Positions 1-8,242 of a stretch of 64,000 bases of DNA are shown here, piece by piece. The first letter of the stretch is position 1; every line of letters begins with the position of its first letter. Source of the stretch: Salinisphaera sp049568105 (GTDB lineage: Bacteria > Pseudomonadota > Gammaproteobacteria > Nevskiales > Salinisphaeraceae); NCBI RefSeq assembly GCF_049568105.1, contig NZ_CP145335.1:310001-374000 (forward strand), given 5' to 3'. Below the pieces are notes generated by a model. That model searched no databases, was not told where the DNA came from, and saw nothing but the letters and a program-made list of their open reading frames with translations. A program made the position numbers and the translations under genes.

Positions 1-412
1 ATGTCACCAGCAGCGATTCCGGCGAATCGACCTCGACCTGACCGGCTCGGGCGCGCATGCGCAGCAGCCGGAAATCGGCCAGATCATCGTCGCGCAGGGT
101 GATCAGACGTTCTTTCTGCAGAATGAAGGCGACCGTCTCGGTGTCGTGACGGCCTTCGCTCTGGGATAGAAACAACGAGTGGACGTGGATACCGTCCGGA
201 TCGACGAAGTAGCGGGCCGAGGACTCGATCTCCTCGACGTCTTCGTCCTCGGGTAGCTCATCGGCAAGAAAGCGGGTGAGCTCGGATCGCTCGGCGTCAT
301 CGGCCTCGAGCGCATCGATCCAATGGGCATGGGCCAGTCGTTCGGACAGCGGCGTGTCCGACGAGCGGTCCTCGACGATGCGGCCGTGGTTGATGGCGAA
401 GCTTCGCAGCAT
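1..412 (-). CDS. corA: CorA magnesium/cobalt transporter, N-terminal part (runs off left edge)
   Basis: This is the first 137 codons of a CorA-type divalent-cation channel of the inner membrane; the rest lies beyond the left edge. The translation begins MLRSFAINHGRIVED and contains EIESSARYFVDPDGIHVHSLF-like text (about residues 62-82), which matches the CorA cytoplasmic domain (E. coli has DIEASARFF...GLHIHSFF). It continues with TLRDDDLADFRLLRMRARAG, also typical of the family. The pore helices and GMN motif are not in the window. The start is the ATG at 412, with a GGAG ribosome-binding site about 8 bases upstream. The neighbour, glycerate kinase, ends 64 bases upstream of this start on the same strand, so cotranscription is possible. 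The identification is firm; completeness cannot be judged. Confidence 0.9.
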   Translation of the reverse strand, partial: MLRSFAINHGRIVEDRSSDTPLSERLAHAHWIDALEADDAERSELTRFLADELPEDEDVEEIESSARYFVDPDGIHVHSLFLSQSEGRHDTETVAFILQKERLITLRDDDLADFRLLRMRARAGQVEVDSPESLLVT

Positions 413-476
413 GGCCGTTCTCCGGTCGGAAGGGGCAGGCGCGGCCATGATAGGGCAGCGCCAGGGCGCTGTCGTG

Positions 477-1607
477 TCAGCGTGCCAGGTCGGTGATCCG
501 CGAGGCCAGGGTGCGGCCAATTTCGGTCAGCCAGCGGGCCGGCTCCGCGATCGCGGCATCGACGCTGCCGGCGCGCTCGACCAGGGTATAGGTGGCTGCG
601 AAATAGTCGGCCAGCTCGTCGCGGGCATCCTCGGCAATCGCGCCGCTGACCAGGATCGTGGGCGTTGGTCGCGCGGCACGGGCCACTGCCAGCGGCAGTT
701 TGCCGGCTAAGGTCTGGCGATCGGAGCGGCCCTCGCCGGTAATCACGCAGGTGGCTTCGGCCATGGTCGCGGCCAGGCCGGTGATCTTGAGGATCGCTTC
801 GGCGCCGGATTCCAGGCTGCCGCCCAGTACGGCTAACGCAAAACCCAGTCCGCCGGCAGCGCCGCTGCCGGGCCACTCGCTCTTGTCGCGGGCTCGGGTC
901 TGGTCGGCGAGCTGCTCGAAGGCCGCCTCGACTTCGGCGATATCGTCCTCGGTCAGGCCTTTCTGTGGGCCATAGACCCGGCTCGCGCCATTGTCGCCGA
1001 GCAGCGGATTGTCGACATCGCAGAGGATGCGTAGCCGGGTCTCGGCCAGCCGGGCATCGAGGCCGGCCAGATCGATGCGGGCGAGCTGCAGCAGGCCGTT
1101 CATGCTCGGGGTAACGGGCTGGCCGGCGCTGTCATAGGCAGTCGCGCCGAGCGCGCTCAGCAGACCCAGTCCGGCGTCGTTGCAGGCACTGCCGCCCAGG
1201 CCGATCGCGATATCCCGGGCGCCACTGTCCAAGGCATCGGCGATCAGTGTGCCCAGGGCATAGCTGCTGCGTTCGGCCAGCGGCGGCGCTTCGGCGCAGG
1301 CCTCGATCAACGGCAGCCCGAGCACGGTCGCCGATTCCAGCACCGCGGGGCCGTCGTCCATGGCATACCAGGGAGCATCCAGCGATTGGCCGTGGATGCC
1401 CAGCAACGTGGTGTGATGCCATTCGCCGGCGGTGGTCGCCGCGACCGCATCGAGCGTACCCTCACCGCCGTCAGCCATGGGTGCGATCCGGGTGGTCGGC
1501 GGCGTCTCGCCGCTAGCCAAACCATCAGCGAGAGCTTGGGCCACATCTGCGGCCGACAGGCTGCCCTTGAAGCTATCCGGTGCGATCACGACCGTATGAT
1601 CCGACAT
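477..1607 (-). CDS. Glycerate kinase (GarK/GlxK family)
   Basis: Phosphorylates D-glycerate with ATP, giving 2-phosphoglycerate in this family (glycerate 2-kinase, cytoplasmic). The 376-residue length is normal for the family. The N-terminal APDSFKGSLSA motif (residues 9-19), the IAMADGGEGT-like stretch (about 42-51), IGLGGSACNDAGLGLL (about 138-153) and DVDNPLLGDNGA..YGPQKG (about 197-217) are family hallmarks. The glucosylglycerate phosphorylase encoded at 9121-10839 would release glycerate, so a nearby glycerate kinase makes metabolic sense, although four unrelated genes lie between it and gpgP. It could equally serve glyoxylate/glycerate catabolism. The choice between garK- and glxK-type names is not possible from sequence alone. 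Confidence 0.93.
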   Translation of the reverse strand: MSDHTVVIAPDSFKGSLSAADVAQALADGLASGETPPTTRIAPMADGGEGTLDAVAATTAGEWHHTTLLGIHGQSLDAPWYAMDDGPAVLESATVLGLPLIEACAEAPPLAERSSYALGTLIADALDSGARDIAIGLGGSACNDAGLGLLSALGATAYDSAGQPVTPSMNGLLQLARIDLAGLDARLAETRLRILCDVDNPLLGDNGASRVYGPQKGLTEDDIAEVEAAFEQLADQTRARDKSEWPGSGAAGGLGFALAVLGGSLESGAEAILKITGLAATMAEATCVITGEGRSDRQTLAGKLPLAVARAARPTPTILVSGAIAEDARDELADYFAATYTLVERAGSVDAAIAEPARWLTEIGRTLASRITDLAR

Positions 1608-1696
1608 GCGTGTCTTCCCTGCTGCTGGGTGGTGTAGGCTCGATGCCTTCAGTTTACGATACCGCGGCCATCGGCCGTGACGGCGACAAATCGGCG

Positions 1697-2218
1697 ATGT
1701 ATTACTTTGCCTACGGCTCGAATATGTGTACCGCGCGGTTGGCGCGGCGTGTGCCCAGTGTCCGGCCGCTGGGCCCGGCTTGGCTGGACGGACATCAGCT
1801 GCACTGGCATCTGATCGGCAACGACGGTTCGGCCAAGTGCAATGTCCGGGCCACCCAAGACTTGGCCGATCGCGTACACGGCGTGTTGTTCGAACTGGAT
1901 GCCGAGCGGCTCGACGATCTGCATGCGGCCGAAGGCCCGGCCTATCATTTTCTGGAGCTGGAAACGGGCCGAGCGCAGGGGCCGGTGACCGCGGCGATCT
2001 ATCGTGGCCGTAGCGAATGGCTGGACGATAGCCTGACGCCGTTCGGCTGGTATCGGGATTTCGTGGTCGCTGGTGCAGTCGAACATGGCCTGCCGACGGA
2101 CTGGATCGATGGTCTGGCGGCGGTGCCGGTGGCCACCGATCCCGATCCCGAGCGCATCGCGGCCAATCGGGAAATTCTCCAAGAGACGCCCGACAACGTT
2201 ATTCTCGAGCGCCGCTGA
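1697..2218 (+). CDS. Gamma-glutamylcyclotransferase-like protein (AIG2/GGCT fold)
   Basis: Small cytoplasmic protein of the GGCT fold, which turns gamma-glutamyl compounds into 5-oxoproline; the exact substrate is unknown. The start ATG at 1697 gives MYYFAYGSNMC at the very N-terminus, where the substrate-binding YGSN loop belongs; the 173-residue product has normal length. The candidate catalytic Glu is in HAAEGPAYHF (about residues 75-84). An in-frame ATG at 1643 would add 18 residues unlike the family, so I prefer 1697, although its ribosome-binding site is weak. The gene diverges from glycerate kinase and its 3' end overlaps the convergent glycosyltransferase gene by 20 bases. Confidence 0.85.
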   Translation: MYYFAYGSNMCTARLARRVPSVRPLGPAWLDGHQLHWHLIGNDGSAKCNVRATQDLADRVHGVLFELDAERLDDLHAAEGPAYHFLELETGRAQGPVTAAIYRGRSEWLDDSLTPFGWYRDFVVAGAVEHGLPTDWIDGLAAVPVATDPDPERIAANREILQETPDNVILERR

Positions 2219-3407
2219 CCCGAGCCGGAGCTGTATCGCCGTGGTTGAGCCGGCGCGCCAGTTCGCCGGCCACGCCGGCCGGGGTCAGCGCCTGGCCTTC
2301 GATGGTCGTGCAATGCTGGCCCAGCGGGGCATAATCGCTCGGCCGGGTTGCGCGGAACAGCCCGATGACCGGCGTGCCGGCCGCGGCCGCCAGATGCATG
2401 GGGCCGCTGTCGGCGGCTACGAACTGGTCCATGCGCGAAATCACAGCCGCCAGCTCGGTCAGAGGCTTGACCGCGATATGAGCGATCTCCGGCACGATCG
2501 GATCGGCGTTGTCGTCCGGCAGGATTTCAAGCAGCACGACCTGCGGCGCGGCCCGTCGGACTTCTAGAATCCAGGCTTGCCACCAGTGCGGGCGCAGTGC
2601 TTTGCGTCCGGTGGCGCGGCTGAAAAAACCGACCACCGGGGCGCCGGAATTCGCATAGCGGCCCAGCGCGTTGTGCCAATGAGCCTCGGCGGCCTCTCGG
2701 TCGGTCTCGTTGGGGAACACCGCCAGAGTGTCGAAGGTGGTCACTGGCGGCTCGGAGATCGCGTTGCGCAACAGCTCGACCGCCTGCAGCGCCTGGTGAC
2801 GGCTGCTCGGCCGGCCGGCAGCATGGGTGAGCGGCAGCCATTGATCGTTTTTGGCAAACCCCAGGCGCTGTCGCGTGCGTACCAAGGCGACGGCGATACG
2901 ATTGCTGGCCGAATTACCAGTCGGGTCGATGGTCAGATCGTAGCGCCGACGCCGTAGACGGCGCAGTAGGCGCAGCGTGCCGAACAGGTTGGGCTCCTGG
3001 ATCCAGACCCGATCCACCCCGGGTAGGGTCTGTAGCAGTTTCTGCTGAGCCTGGCTTTGGATGACAACGTCGATACGGGCTTCGGGCAGGGTCGCGGCCA
3101 GGCTACGCAGCATTGGGGTGAGGAACAGAATATTGCCGAGCCGCTTGTTCAAGCGCACGACCAGGATCCGGCGCGTATCGGCGGCCAGCGGCCGTCGCCG
3201 GGCTTCCGGCGTGCCCAGTAGGCGCGCCAGCAGTTGGTTGAATCGGCGGCGATTGTTGCGTCGCCATTGCCGAGAGCGGGCCGCGAAACCCTTTGGAGGG
3301 TGTTGTTGCTTGTTCTTGCTCAAAGCTTGTCGCCTTCCTGTGATCGCCCGACCCGCCCGGCCAGAAAGATAGGCCAGAAAAAGCTTGTCGAATAAGCTTG
3401 TCACCAA
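2199..3407 (-). CDS. Glycosyltransferase family 9 (heptosyltransferase-like)
   Basis: GT-B glycosyltransferase of the ADP-heptose:LPS heptosyltransferase family. Supporting motifs are RRILVVRLNKRLGNILFLTPMLR (about residues 83-105) as the N-terminal Rossmann entry, and ADSGPMHLAAAAGTPVIGLF (about 337-356), the sugar-nucleotide-binding signature of GT9. It probably acts on the cytoplasmic side of the inner membrane in LPS core assembly; the acceptor sugar is unknown. The 80-residue basic N-terminal extension (many Arg/Lys, Gln) is longer than in WaaC/WaaF and may mean that translation starts later; the listed start is a TTG, with a GTG one codon downstream. No other LPS gene is adjacent. Confidence 0.82.
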   Translation of the reverse strand: MVTSLFDKLFLAYLSGRAGRAITGRRQALSKNKQQHPPKGFAARSRQWRRNNRRRFNQLLARLLGTPEARRRPLAADTRRILVVRLNKRLGNILFLTPMLRSLAATLPEARIDVVIQSQAQQKLLQTLPGVDRVWIQEPNLFGTLRLLRRLRRRRYDLTIDPTGNSASNRIAVALVRTRQRLGFAKNDQWLPLTHAAGRPSSRHQALQAVELLRNAISEPPVTTFDTLAVFPNETDREAAEAHWHNALGRYANSGAPVVGFFSRATGRKALRPHWWQAWILEVRRAAPQVVLLEILPDDNADPIVPEIAHIAVKPLTELAAVISRMDQFVAADSGPMHLAAAAGTPVIGLFRATRPSDYAPLGQHCTTIEGQALTPAGVAGELARRLNHGDTAPARVSGARE

Positions 3408-3446
3408 CAGATCAGCGCGAGATGAACGCCGCTGTCAGAACGCTGG

Positions 3447-4748
3447 TCAGTTCAGATCCAACTCGATCCGCGTCCCTTCATTGGGCCGGCTCGCGACTCG
3501 AATGCGCCAGTCGTAGCGATCAGCGATCCGCTTGACCAGATATAGGCCCAGGCCCAAACCGGCACCAGGCCCGTAACGATAACCGCGATCGAAGGCGTGT
3601 TCGAGTACGTCGCTGTTCATGCCGGCCCCGTTGTCGGTCACGATCAGCCGATGGTCGGCCAGCGTGATGCGGATTTGGTTGCCGCCGTGGCGGATGGCGT
3701 TGCGTAGTAGGTTGCCGAAGGCGATCACTAGGGCGATCCGTGGCGCCTGGATTTCACAGGCATCTAGGGTGCCGATTTCGGGCTGTTTTTTCGTCATCAG
3801 CGGTCGATAGGCATCCACGACTTCGCGGACCACCTGGTCGGCCTGGCAGGTCGGATGGGCGCCGTCGAGTTCGGGCTGCTCGTCGCGTGCCAGAAACAAC
3901 AGTGCTTCGATCAACTCGGCCATTTGATTCGAGGCCCGGTCGATCCGGGTCAGCGGGCCGCTGCCCGCCAGCTGTGGGTTTTGCTGTAATACCTCGACCG
4001 CCCCCTGGATCACGGCCAGTGGCGTACGCAGTTCATGGCTGGCATCGGCGGTGAAGCTGCGCTCGCGTTCAACGAATTCCTCGAGCCGGCTCATAAAACG
4101 ATCGAAGGCGCGGGCGATCACCCCGACTTCGTAGTGTTCGAACTGCTGGCCCAGGCGCGTGGTCCGCGGGCCCGGTTGCAGGCTGGCGACATGATCGGCC
4201 AGGGCGTTGATCGGCTTGAGGCTGATACGAGCGATCCAGGCCCCCAGGGGCACAGCCAGGGCAAGCACCAGCAGCGCGGCCGCGATCGCCACCAGTTTGA
4301 ACATCGATTCGCGATTCTCGATCGCGGTGATGTCGTAGGCCAGATAAGCCTGCTTATCGCCGATTTGCTGGGTGCCGACGCGATAGGTGTGGTCGTCATA
4401 AGTCAGCGTCACGCCGTCCACGTCGGGACCGAGTCCGCGCAGTGCTTCGGGCAGCTGATCGCGTTCGCTCGGGGCGACCACATAGCCAATCAGATTGGCC
4501 GAGTGGGGGATGGCCGAATTGCCCTCGGTGGGGTAATCATCGACCAGTTCCGACATTTCATGCGCCACGATGGCGTTGAGCAGTTCGGTTTTGAGCCGCC
4601 CGTTGATGGTGAACAGCGCCAGCAGCATGGCGCTGATCACGATCGCCACGAACAGTGCCAGCGCGAAAGTCACCCGGAATTGGAGACTGTCGCGGGGGCG
4701 GGAAAACAGTCGGCTAAGGCCTGCCTTCACGAGATATACCTTTCGCAC
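3447..4748 (-). CDS. Two-component sensor histidine kinase
   Basis: Inner-membrane sensor kinase of 433 residues, partner of the OmpR-type regulator at 5228-5908. Transmembrane helices are at about 26-48 and 150-173 and flank a periplasmic sensor of about 100 residues. A HAMP linker follows (about 174-228), then the phospho-acceptor box FTADASHELRTP with His238, an N-box NLLRNAIRHGG (about 348-358), G1 VTDNGAG and G2 GAGLGLGLYLVKR. The start is GTG at 4748. Unusually for such a pair, the regulator and kinase genes are separated by 479 bases carrying a dispersed repeat. The signal sensed is unknown; the pair sits beside and divergent from gpgP/gpgS, which makes an osmotic role possible but unproven. 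Confidence 0.93.
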   Translation of the reverse strand: MRKVYLVKAGLSRLFSRPRDSLQFRVTFALALFVAIVISAMLLALFTINGRLKTELLNAIVAHEMSELVDDYPTEGNSAIPHSANLIGYVVAPSERDQLPEALRGLGPDVDGVTLTYDDHTYRVGTQQIGDKQAYLAYDITAIENRESMFKLVAIAAALLVLALAVPLGAWIARISLKPINALADHVASLQPGPRTTRLGQQFEHYEVGVIARAFDRFMSRLEEFVERERSFTADASHELRTPLAVIQGAVEVLQQNPQLAGSGPLTRIDRASNQMAELIEALLFLARDEQPELDGAHPTCQADQVVREVVDAYRPLMTKKQPEIGTLDACEIQAPRIALVIAFGNLLRNAIRHGGNQIRITLADHRLIVTDNGAGMNSDVLEHAFDRGYRYGPGAGLGLGLYLVKRIADRYDWRIRVASRPNEGTRIELDLN

Positions 4749-5227
4749 CAGGGAACATGGATGAGCCGGCGGCAGCGCGAGTATTCAGACATGCCCCACG
4801 AGCCGTCAAAGCGAATGTGTCGAAAGCGCCGCAGTATGGCGTATCGGGCGGACCCGGCGCGTCGATTCATAGCGAATGACCTTATCAGGCCCGGGCGAGT
4901 AAGCCGGATGTCGCAGGCAGGAATCGTTCGATGCGAGCCGGCACGCGCCGGGGCCCGCCTAGCGGCGCTTAGCGCTCGGGCTGGACTCGACACGGTTCGG
5001 CGTCTGCGGCGAGAGCATGCGAGACCTCAACAGAGGCTATGGCGTATTGAGGTTTTGTCCGAACGCCGCGTTGCCGCCCCAAATCGTAGCGGGCGGGCGC
5101 GAGCCACCGGTTCTGGCCATGCCATGCTCAAGGCGCGTAACGCGGCTAGATGCGATTTGGGGCGCAACCGTTTTGGGCAAAGGCTGTTGGGCCGGAATCC
5201 TGCGTTGCGGTTTACGGAAGTCGTGCC
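4749..5227. other. Gene-free stretch between response regulator and its kinase
   Basis: No convincing coding region on either strand. The right half (5041-5213) is a copy of the dispersed palindromic repeat described separately. Just left of it, ACCTCAA (5024-5030) and TTGAGGT (5047-5053) form a short inverted repeat, so a second repeat end in opposite orientation may abut the copy. The left half (4749-5020) shows nothing I can name. Confidence 0.6.
5041..5213 (+). repeat. Dispersed palindromic intergenic repeat, copy A
   Basis: Begins GGCGTATTGAGGTTTTGTCC. It carries the perfect arms GCCCCAAATCG (5076-5086) and CGATTTGGGGC (5153-5163) 66 bases apart, and ends with GGCTGTTGGGCCGGAATCC (5182-5200) followed by TGCGTTGC. 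The bases between the arms are themselves imperfectly self-complementary (for example CTGGCCATGCCATGC near the centre). It shares CGTAACGCGGCTAGA plus the right arm with copy C, and the left end, both arms and CGCGAGCC with copy B. Confidence 0.8.
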
Positions 5228-5908
5228 CTAGGCCACATCCGGGTCGACCAGGCGATATCCCATGGTCGGTACGGTCTGCAGCATCGCCCGTGAGAACGGT
5301 TTGTCGATGGCGGCCCGCAGGGCATGGATATGGGTGCGCAGCGCCTCGGAGTCCGGCGGGTGGTCGCCCCAGATCGCGGTTTCTAGTTCGGAGCGACGCA
5401 CCAGCTTGGGCGAGGCACGCAGTAGGACTTCGAGCAGCCGCAGGGCGGTCGGCGTCAGGCTCAGGGTCTGGCCTTCGCGTTCGGCCTGCCAGGTATCGAG
5501 ATTCAGACATAGCCCGCCGGTCTTGAGCTGGTGGGTGCTGCGTCGCGGCCCACGGTTGCCGAGCGCTTCCAGACGGGCTTCGAGCTCCAGCAGCGAAAAC
5601 GGCTTGATCAGATAATCGTCCGCCCCGGAGGAAAACCCGGCGAGCTTGTCGTCGATCGTATCGCGCGCGGTGAGAATCAGGATCGGTGTCTGCTTGTCGG
5701 CTTCGCCGCGTAGGCGTTCGCACAGGGCCAGACCGTCGATGCCGGGCAGCATAAGGTCCAGCACGATCGCATCGAAGCTCTCGACCACGCCGAGATGGAG
5801 GCCGGTGACCCCGTCGGTCGCACTGTCGACGACGTGGCCGCGGGCCGAAAGGAACTCGATGATGTTGGCCGCGAGGTCCTCGTTATCCTCGATGACGAGT
5901 ATGCGCAT
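5228..5908 (-). CDS. OmpR/PhoB-family response regulator
   Basis: DNA-binding response regulator of 226 residues. The receiver domain (1-115) has the acidic pair Glu7-Asp8, the phospho-acceptor Asp51 in DAIVLDLMLPG, a conserved Thr in ILTARD and the Lys of IKPFS. The C-terminal winged helix (about 128-224) ends with QTVPTMGYRLV, as in OmpR-type regulators. It is encoded upstream of its probable kinase (3447-4748) and is divergent from gpgP, so the 132-base region 5909-6040 could hold promoters for both. The target genes are unknown. Confidence 0.93.
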   Translation of the reverse strand: MRILVIEDNEDLAANIIEFLSARGHVVDSATDGVTGLHLGVVESFDAIVLDLMLPGIDGLALCERLRGEADKQTPILILTARDTIDDKLAGFSSGADDYLIKPFSLLELEARLEALGNRGPRRSTHQLKTGGLCLNLDTWQAEREGQTLSLTPTALRLLEVLLRASPKLVRRSELETAIWGDHPPDSEALRTHIHALRAAIDKPFSRAMLQTVPTMGYRLVDPDVA

Positions 5909-6040
5909 GGGGGCTCGACTGTGTCCGGGACCGGAGATTCTAGTTCAAATCTTGGCTGCATTATGAGGGCAACGACCAAAGAGTGATAGCTGCGCGGTCT
6001 CGGCAGTCGGGATAGACTCGAAAGCATCGTTCCCGGCGAC

Positions 6041-6868
6041 ATGCTCATGTCCGAATCTTCGCGCCAGGCCGTGGTGTTCACCGATCTCGACGCCACCTTG
6101 CTCGACCACGACAGCTACAACTGGTCGCCGGCCGCCCCGGCGCTATCCCGACTCGTCGAGCGCGGTATCCCGGTCTGTCTGTGTACCAGCAAGACGGTCG
6201 CCGAAGTGGGCGAGTTGCGACGTGCTCTGGGCAACACGGCCCCGTTCGCGGCCGAGAACGGCAGTGTGGTCGCGGTACCGCGTGGTTATTTCGAGCCCGG
6301 TGGCGCGGCCGAGCCGCAGGATCTCGAGATCACCACCTTGGGGGCGGCTTATGACCAACTGCGGGCATTGGCGGTGGCTCTGCGCGAGACCCATGGCTAT
6401 CGCTATACCGGCTTTGGCGACATGAGCGTGGCCGAGGTCATGGCGGCCACCGGGCTGGACCGCCAGGCCGCCGCAGCCGCCCAGCGCCGCGATGCCTCCG
6501 AACCGCTGCTTTGGCAGGACAGCCCGACTGCCGAGGCCGATTTCGCGGCTCGGGTCGTAGCCGCCGGCCAAACCACGCGCCGCGGCGGACGCTTCGTGCA
6601 CCTGTTGGGCAGGGCCGACAAGGCAGATGCGCTGGCGTGGCTGCGAACGCGTTTTGCCGCGACCTGCGGCCCGATTCTTGCAATTGCATTGGGAGATTCC
6701 GCCAACGACGCCGATATGCTTGCTGCGGCCGATATTGGTTACTGGGTGGCCAAACCGGATGGCAGCTACCAGGCGCCGGCGGCCGGATCGATCCGGCATG
6801 CGCCGGGCATTGGGCCAGTCGGCTGGGCGGCAGCGATCGACGCCTTGCTCGACAACAACGAAATCTAA
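6041..6868 (+). CDS. gpgP: Glucosyl-3-phosphoglycerate phosphatase, HAD-IIB (MPGP family)
   Basis: HAD-superfamily phosphatase of the mannosyl/glucosyl-3-phosphoglycerate phosphatase family. It would remove the phosphate from glucosyl-3-phosphoglycerate to give the compatible solute glucosylglycerate. Motif I is FTDLDATLLDHDSY (residues 14-27, with the nucleophile and acid Asp in DLDAT), motif II CTSKT (about 49-53), and motif IV GDSANDADMLAAADIGYWV (about 222-240). FAAENGSVV (about 70-78) is typical of MPGP. The start is ATG at 6041 or 6047. gpgS follows 42 bases later on the same strand, which decides between glucosyl and mannosyl substrate by context only. Confidence 0.85.
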   Translation: MLMSESSRQAVVFTDLDATLLDHDSYNWSPAAPALSRLVERGIPVCLCTSKTVAEVGELRRALGNTAPFAAENGSVVAVPRGYFEPGGAAEPQDLEITTLGAAYDQLRALAVALRETHGYRYTGFGDMSVAEVMAATGLDRQAAAAAQRRDASEPLLWQDSPTAEADFAARVVAAGQTTRRGGRFVHLLGRADKADALAWLRTRFAATCGPILAIALGDSANDADMLAAADIGYWVAKPDGSYQAPAAGSIRHAPGIGPVGWAAAIDALLDNNEI

Positions 6869-6910
6869 CGCCGCCCGTGCCGCGACGGGCCTCCCGAGGA
6901 GGGGACTGCC

Positions 6911-8140
6911 ATGGCCGATTTTCACCAGAACGGCATGATCACCACGCTGCATCGCCTGCACGAACGACCGATCGACGATCTCGAGGCCGAGCTCGCGGCG
7001 TATTCGCGGCGCCGGCCGATGTCGCTGATCCTGCCGTGTCTGTATTCCGAACTCGAAGGCGAGGCCCTGCCGGCGATCGTCGACAAGCTGGCCGATACGC
7101 ACTATCTATCCGAGATCATCATCGGCCTGGACGGCGCCGATGCCGACCAGTTCGCGCATGCCAATGAATTCTTTGCCCGGCTTGGGCCGCGCCATCGTCT
7201 GCTGTGGAACGACGGGCCACGGCTGCAATCGCTATACCACCAGCTGGACAGCGAAGGCCTGGCCCCAGCGCGCCCGGGTAAGGGGGCGAATGTCTGGAAC
7301 TGTCTAGGCTATTTCCTGGCCTCGGGGCGAGGCCGGGTGCTAGCCATGCACGACTGCGATATCCGCACCTACGAGCGCGACATGCTGGCTCGGCTGTTCT
7401 ATCCGATGGTGCACCCGAACTTTACCTACAAATTCGCCAAGGGCTACTACGCGCGGGTGGCCGACGGCGCCATTAACGGCCGCGTGGTACGCCTGTTCAT
7501 GACCCCGATCCTGCGGGCGTTGACCACCGTGGTCGGGCATATGGACTATCTCGATTACATGGATAGCTTCCGCTATCCGTTGTCCGGGGAATGTGCGATG
7601 AGCGCTTCGGTGGCCGATTCCATTCGTATCCCCAGTGACTGGGGGCTGGAGGTCGGCATTCTGGCCGAAGTGCATCGCACCTATGGCCCCAATGCCGTCT
7701 GTCAGGTCGATATCGCCGACTACTACGACCATAAGCACCAAGAGGTCTCCAACCACGAGGCCAATTCCGGGCTGGCCAAGATGAGCGCGGATATCGCCAA
7801 AGCGCTGTATCGCAAGCTGGCGACCTACGGCGTGACCATGAATCCAGAAACCATCCGTACCATCAAAGCGGTATATCTGCGCAATGCCCTGGACGCAGTG
7901 GAGCGCTTCTATTTCGATGCCCAGATCAACGGTCTGGAGCTGGACCGGCACAAGGAAGAAAAAACCGTCGAAGTGTTCGTCGAGTCCATCATCAACGCCG
8001 GTGAGGAATATCTGGCCAATCCCATGGAAGTGCCGTTCATGCCGACCTGGAACCGCGTACGGGCGGCGTTTCCAGAATTTCTCGACGACTTCTATGCTGC
8101 GGTAGAGGCCGATCACGAACAGGTGCGACGCGGCAGCTGA
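6911..8140 (+). CDS. gpgS: Glucosyl-3-phosphoglycerate synthase (GT81-like)
   Basis: Retaining GT-A glycosyltransferase of 409 residues that moves glucose from an NDP-glucose to 3-phosphoglycerate, the first step of glucosylglycerate synthesis. Visible family features are SLILPCLYSE (about 37-46), the nucleotide-sugar loop and metal-binding MHDCDIR (about 146-152, D-x-D type), GKGANVWN (about 122-129) and YYDHKHQEVS (about 271-280), which carries the conserved His ligand region. It is preceded by a very strong ribosome-binding site, GAGGAGGGG (6896-6904), six bases from the ATG, so it is probably translated more strongly than gpgP. Together with gpgP it forms a two-gene osmolyte operon. Mannosyl-3-phosphoglycerate synthase belongs to a different family (GT55), so I favour glucosylglycerate. 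Confidence 0.87.
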   Translation: MADFHQNGMITTLHRLHERPIDDLEAELAAYSRRRPMSLILPCLYSELEGEALPAIVDKLADTHYLSEIIIGLDGADADQFAHANEFFARLGPRHRLLWNDGPRLQSLYHQLDSEGLAPARPGKGANVWNCLGYFLASGRGRVLAMHDCDIRTYERDMLARLFYPMVHPNFTYKFAKGYYARVADGAINGRVVRLFMTPILRALTTVVGHMDYLDYMDSFRYPLSGECAMSASVADSIRIPSDWGLEVGILAEVHRTYGPNAVCQVDIADYYDHKHQEVSNHEANSGLAKMSADIAKALYRKLATYGVTMNPETIRTIKAVYLRNALDAVERFYFDAQINGLELDRHKEEKTVEVFVESIINAGEEYLANPMEVPFMPTWNRVRAAFPEFLDDFYAAVEADHEQVRRGS

Positions 8141-8152
8141 TTGCAATATATG

Positions 8153-8192
8153 AGACGGCAGGCGCGCCAGCGTTTTCGCCGGCGTCTTTATA
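8153..8192 (+). terminator. Possible terminator of the gpgP-gpgS operon
   Basis: AGACG (8153-8157) and GGCG pair with CGCC and CGTCT (8183-8187), with small internal mismatches, and the hairpin is followed by TTTATAA. It lies 12 bases after the gpgS stop. The stem is imperfect and the U tract short. Confidence 0.4.
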
Positions 8193-8242
8193 AGCGAACA
8201 GGCATATCTCGAGGCAGCCGATGCCTGCTGGCGGGAACCGCC

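Noticed and set aside
4035..5231. 398-codon open frame on the plus strand
   Set aside because: Antisense to the histidine kinase and continuing through the non-coding repeat; no conserved motif.
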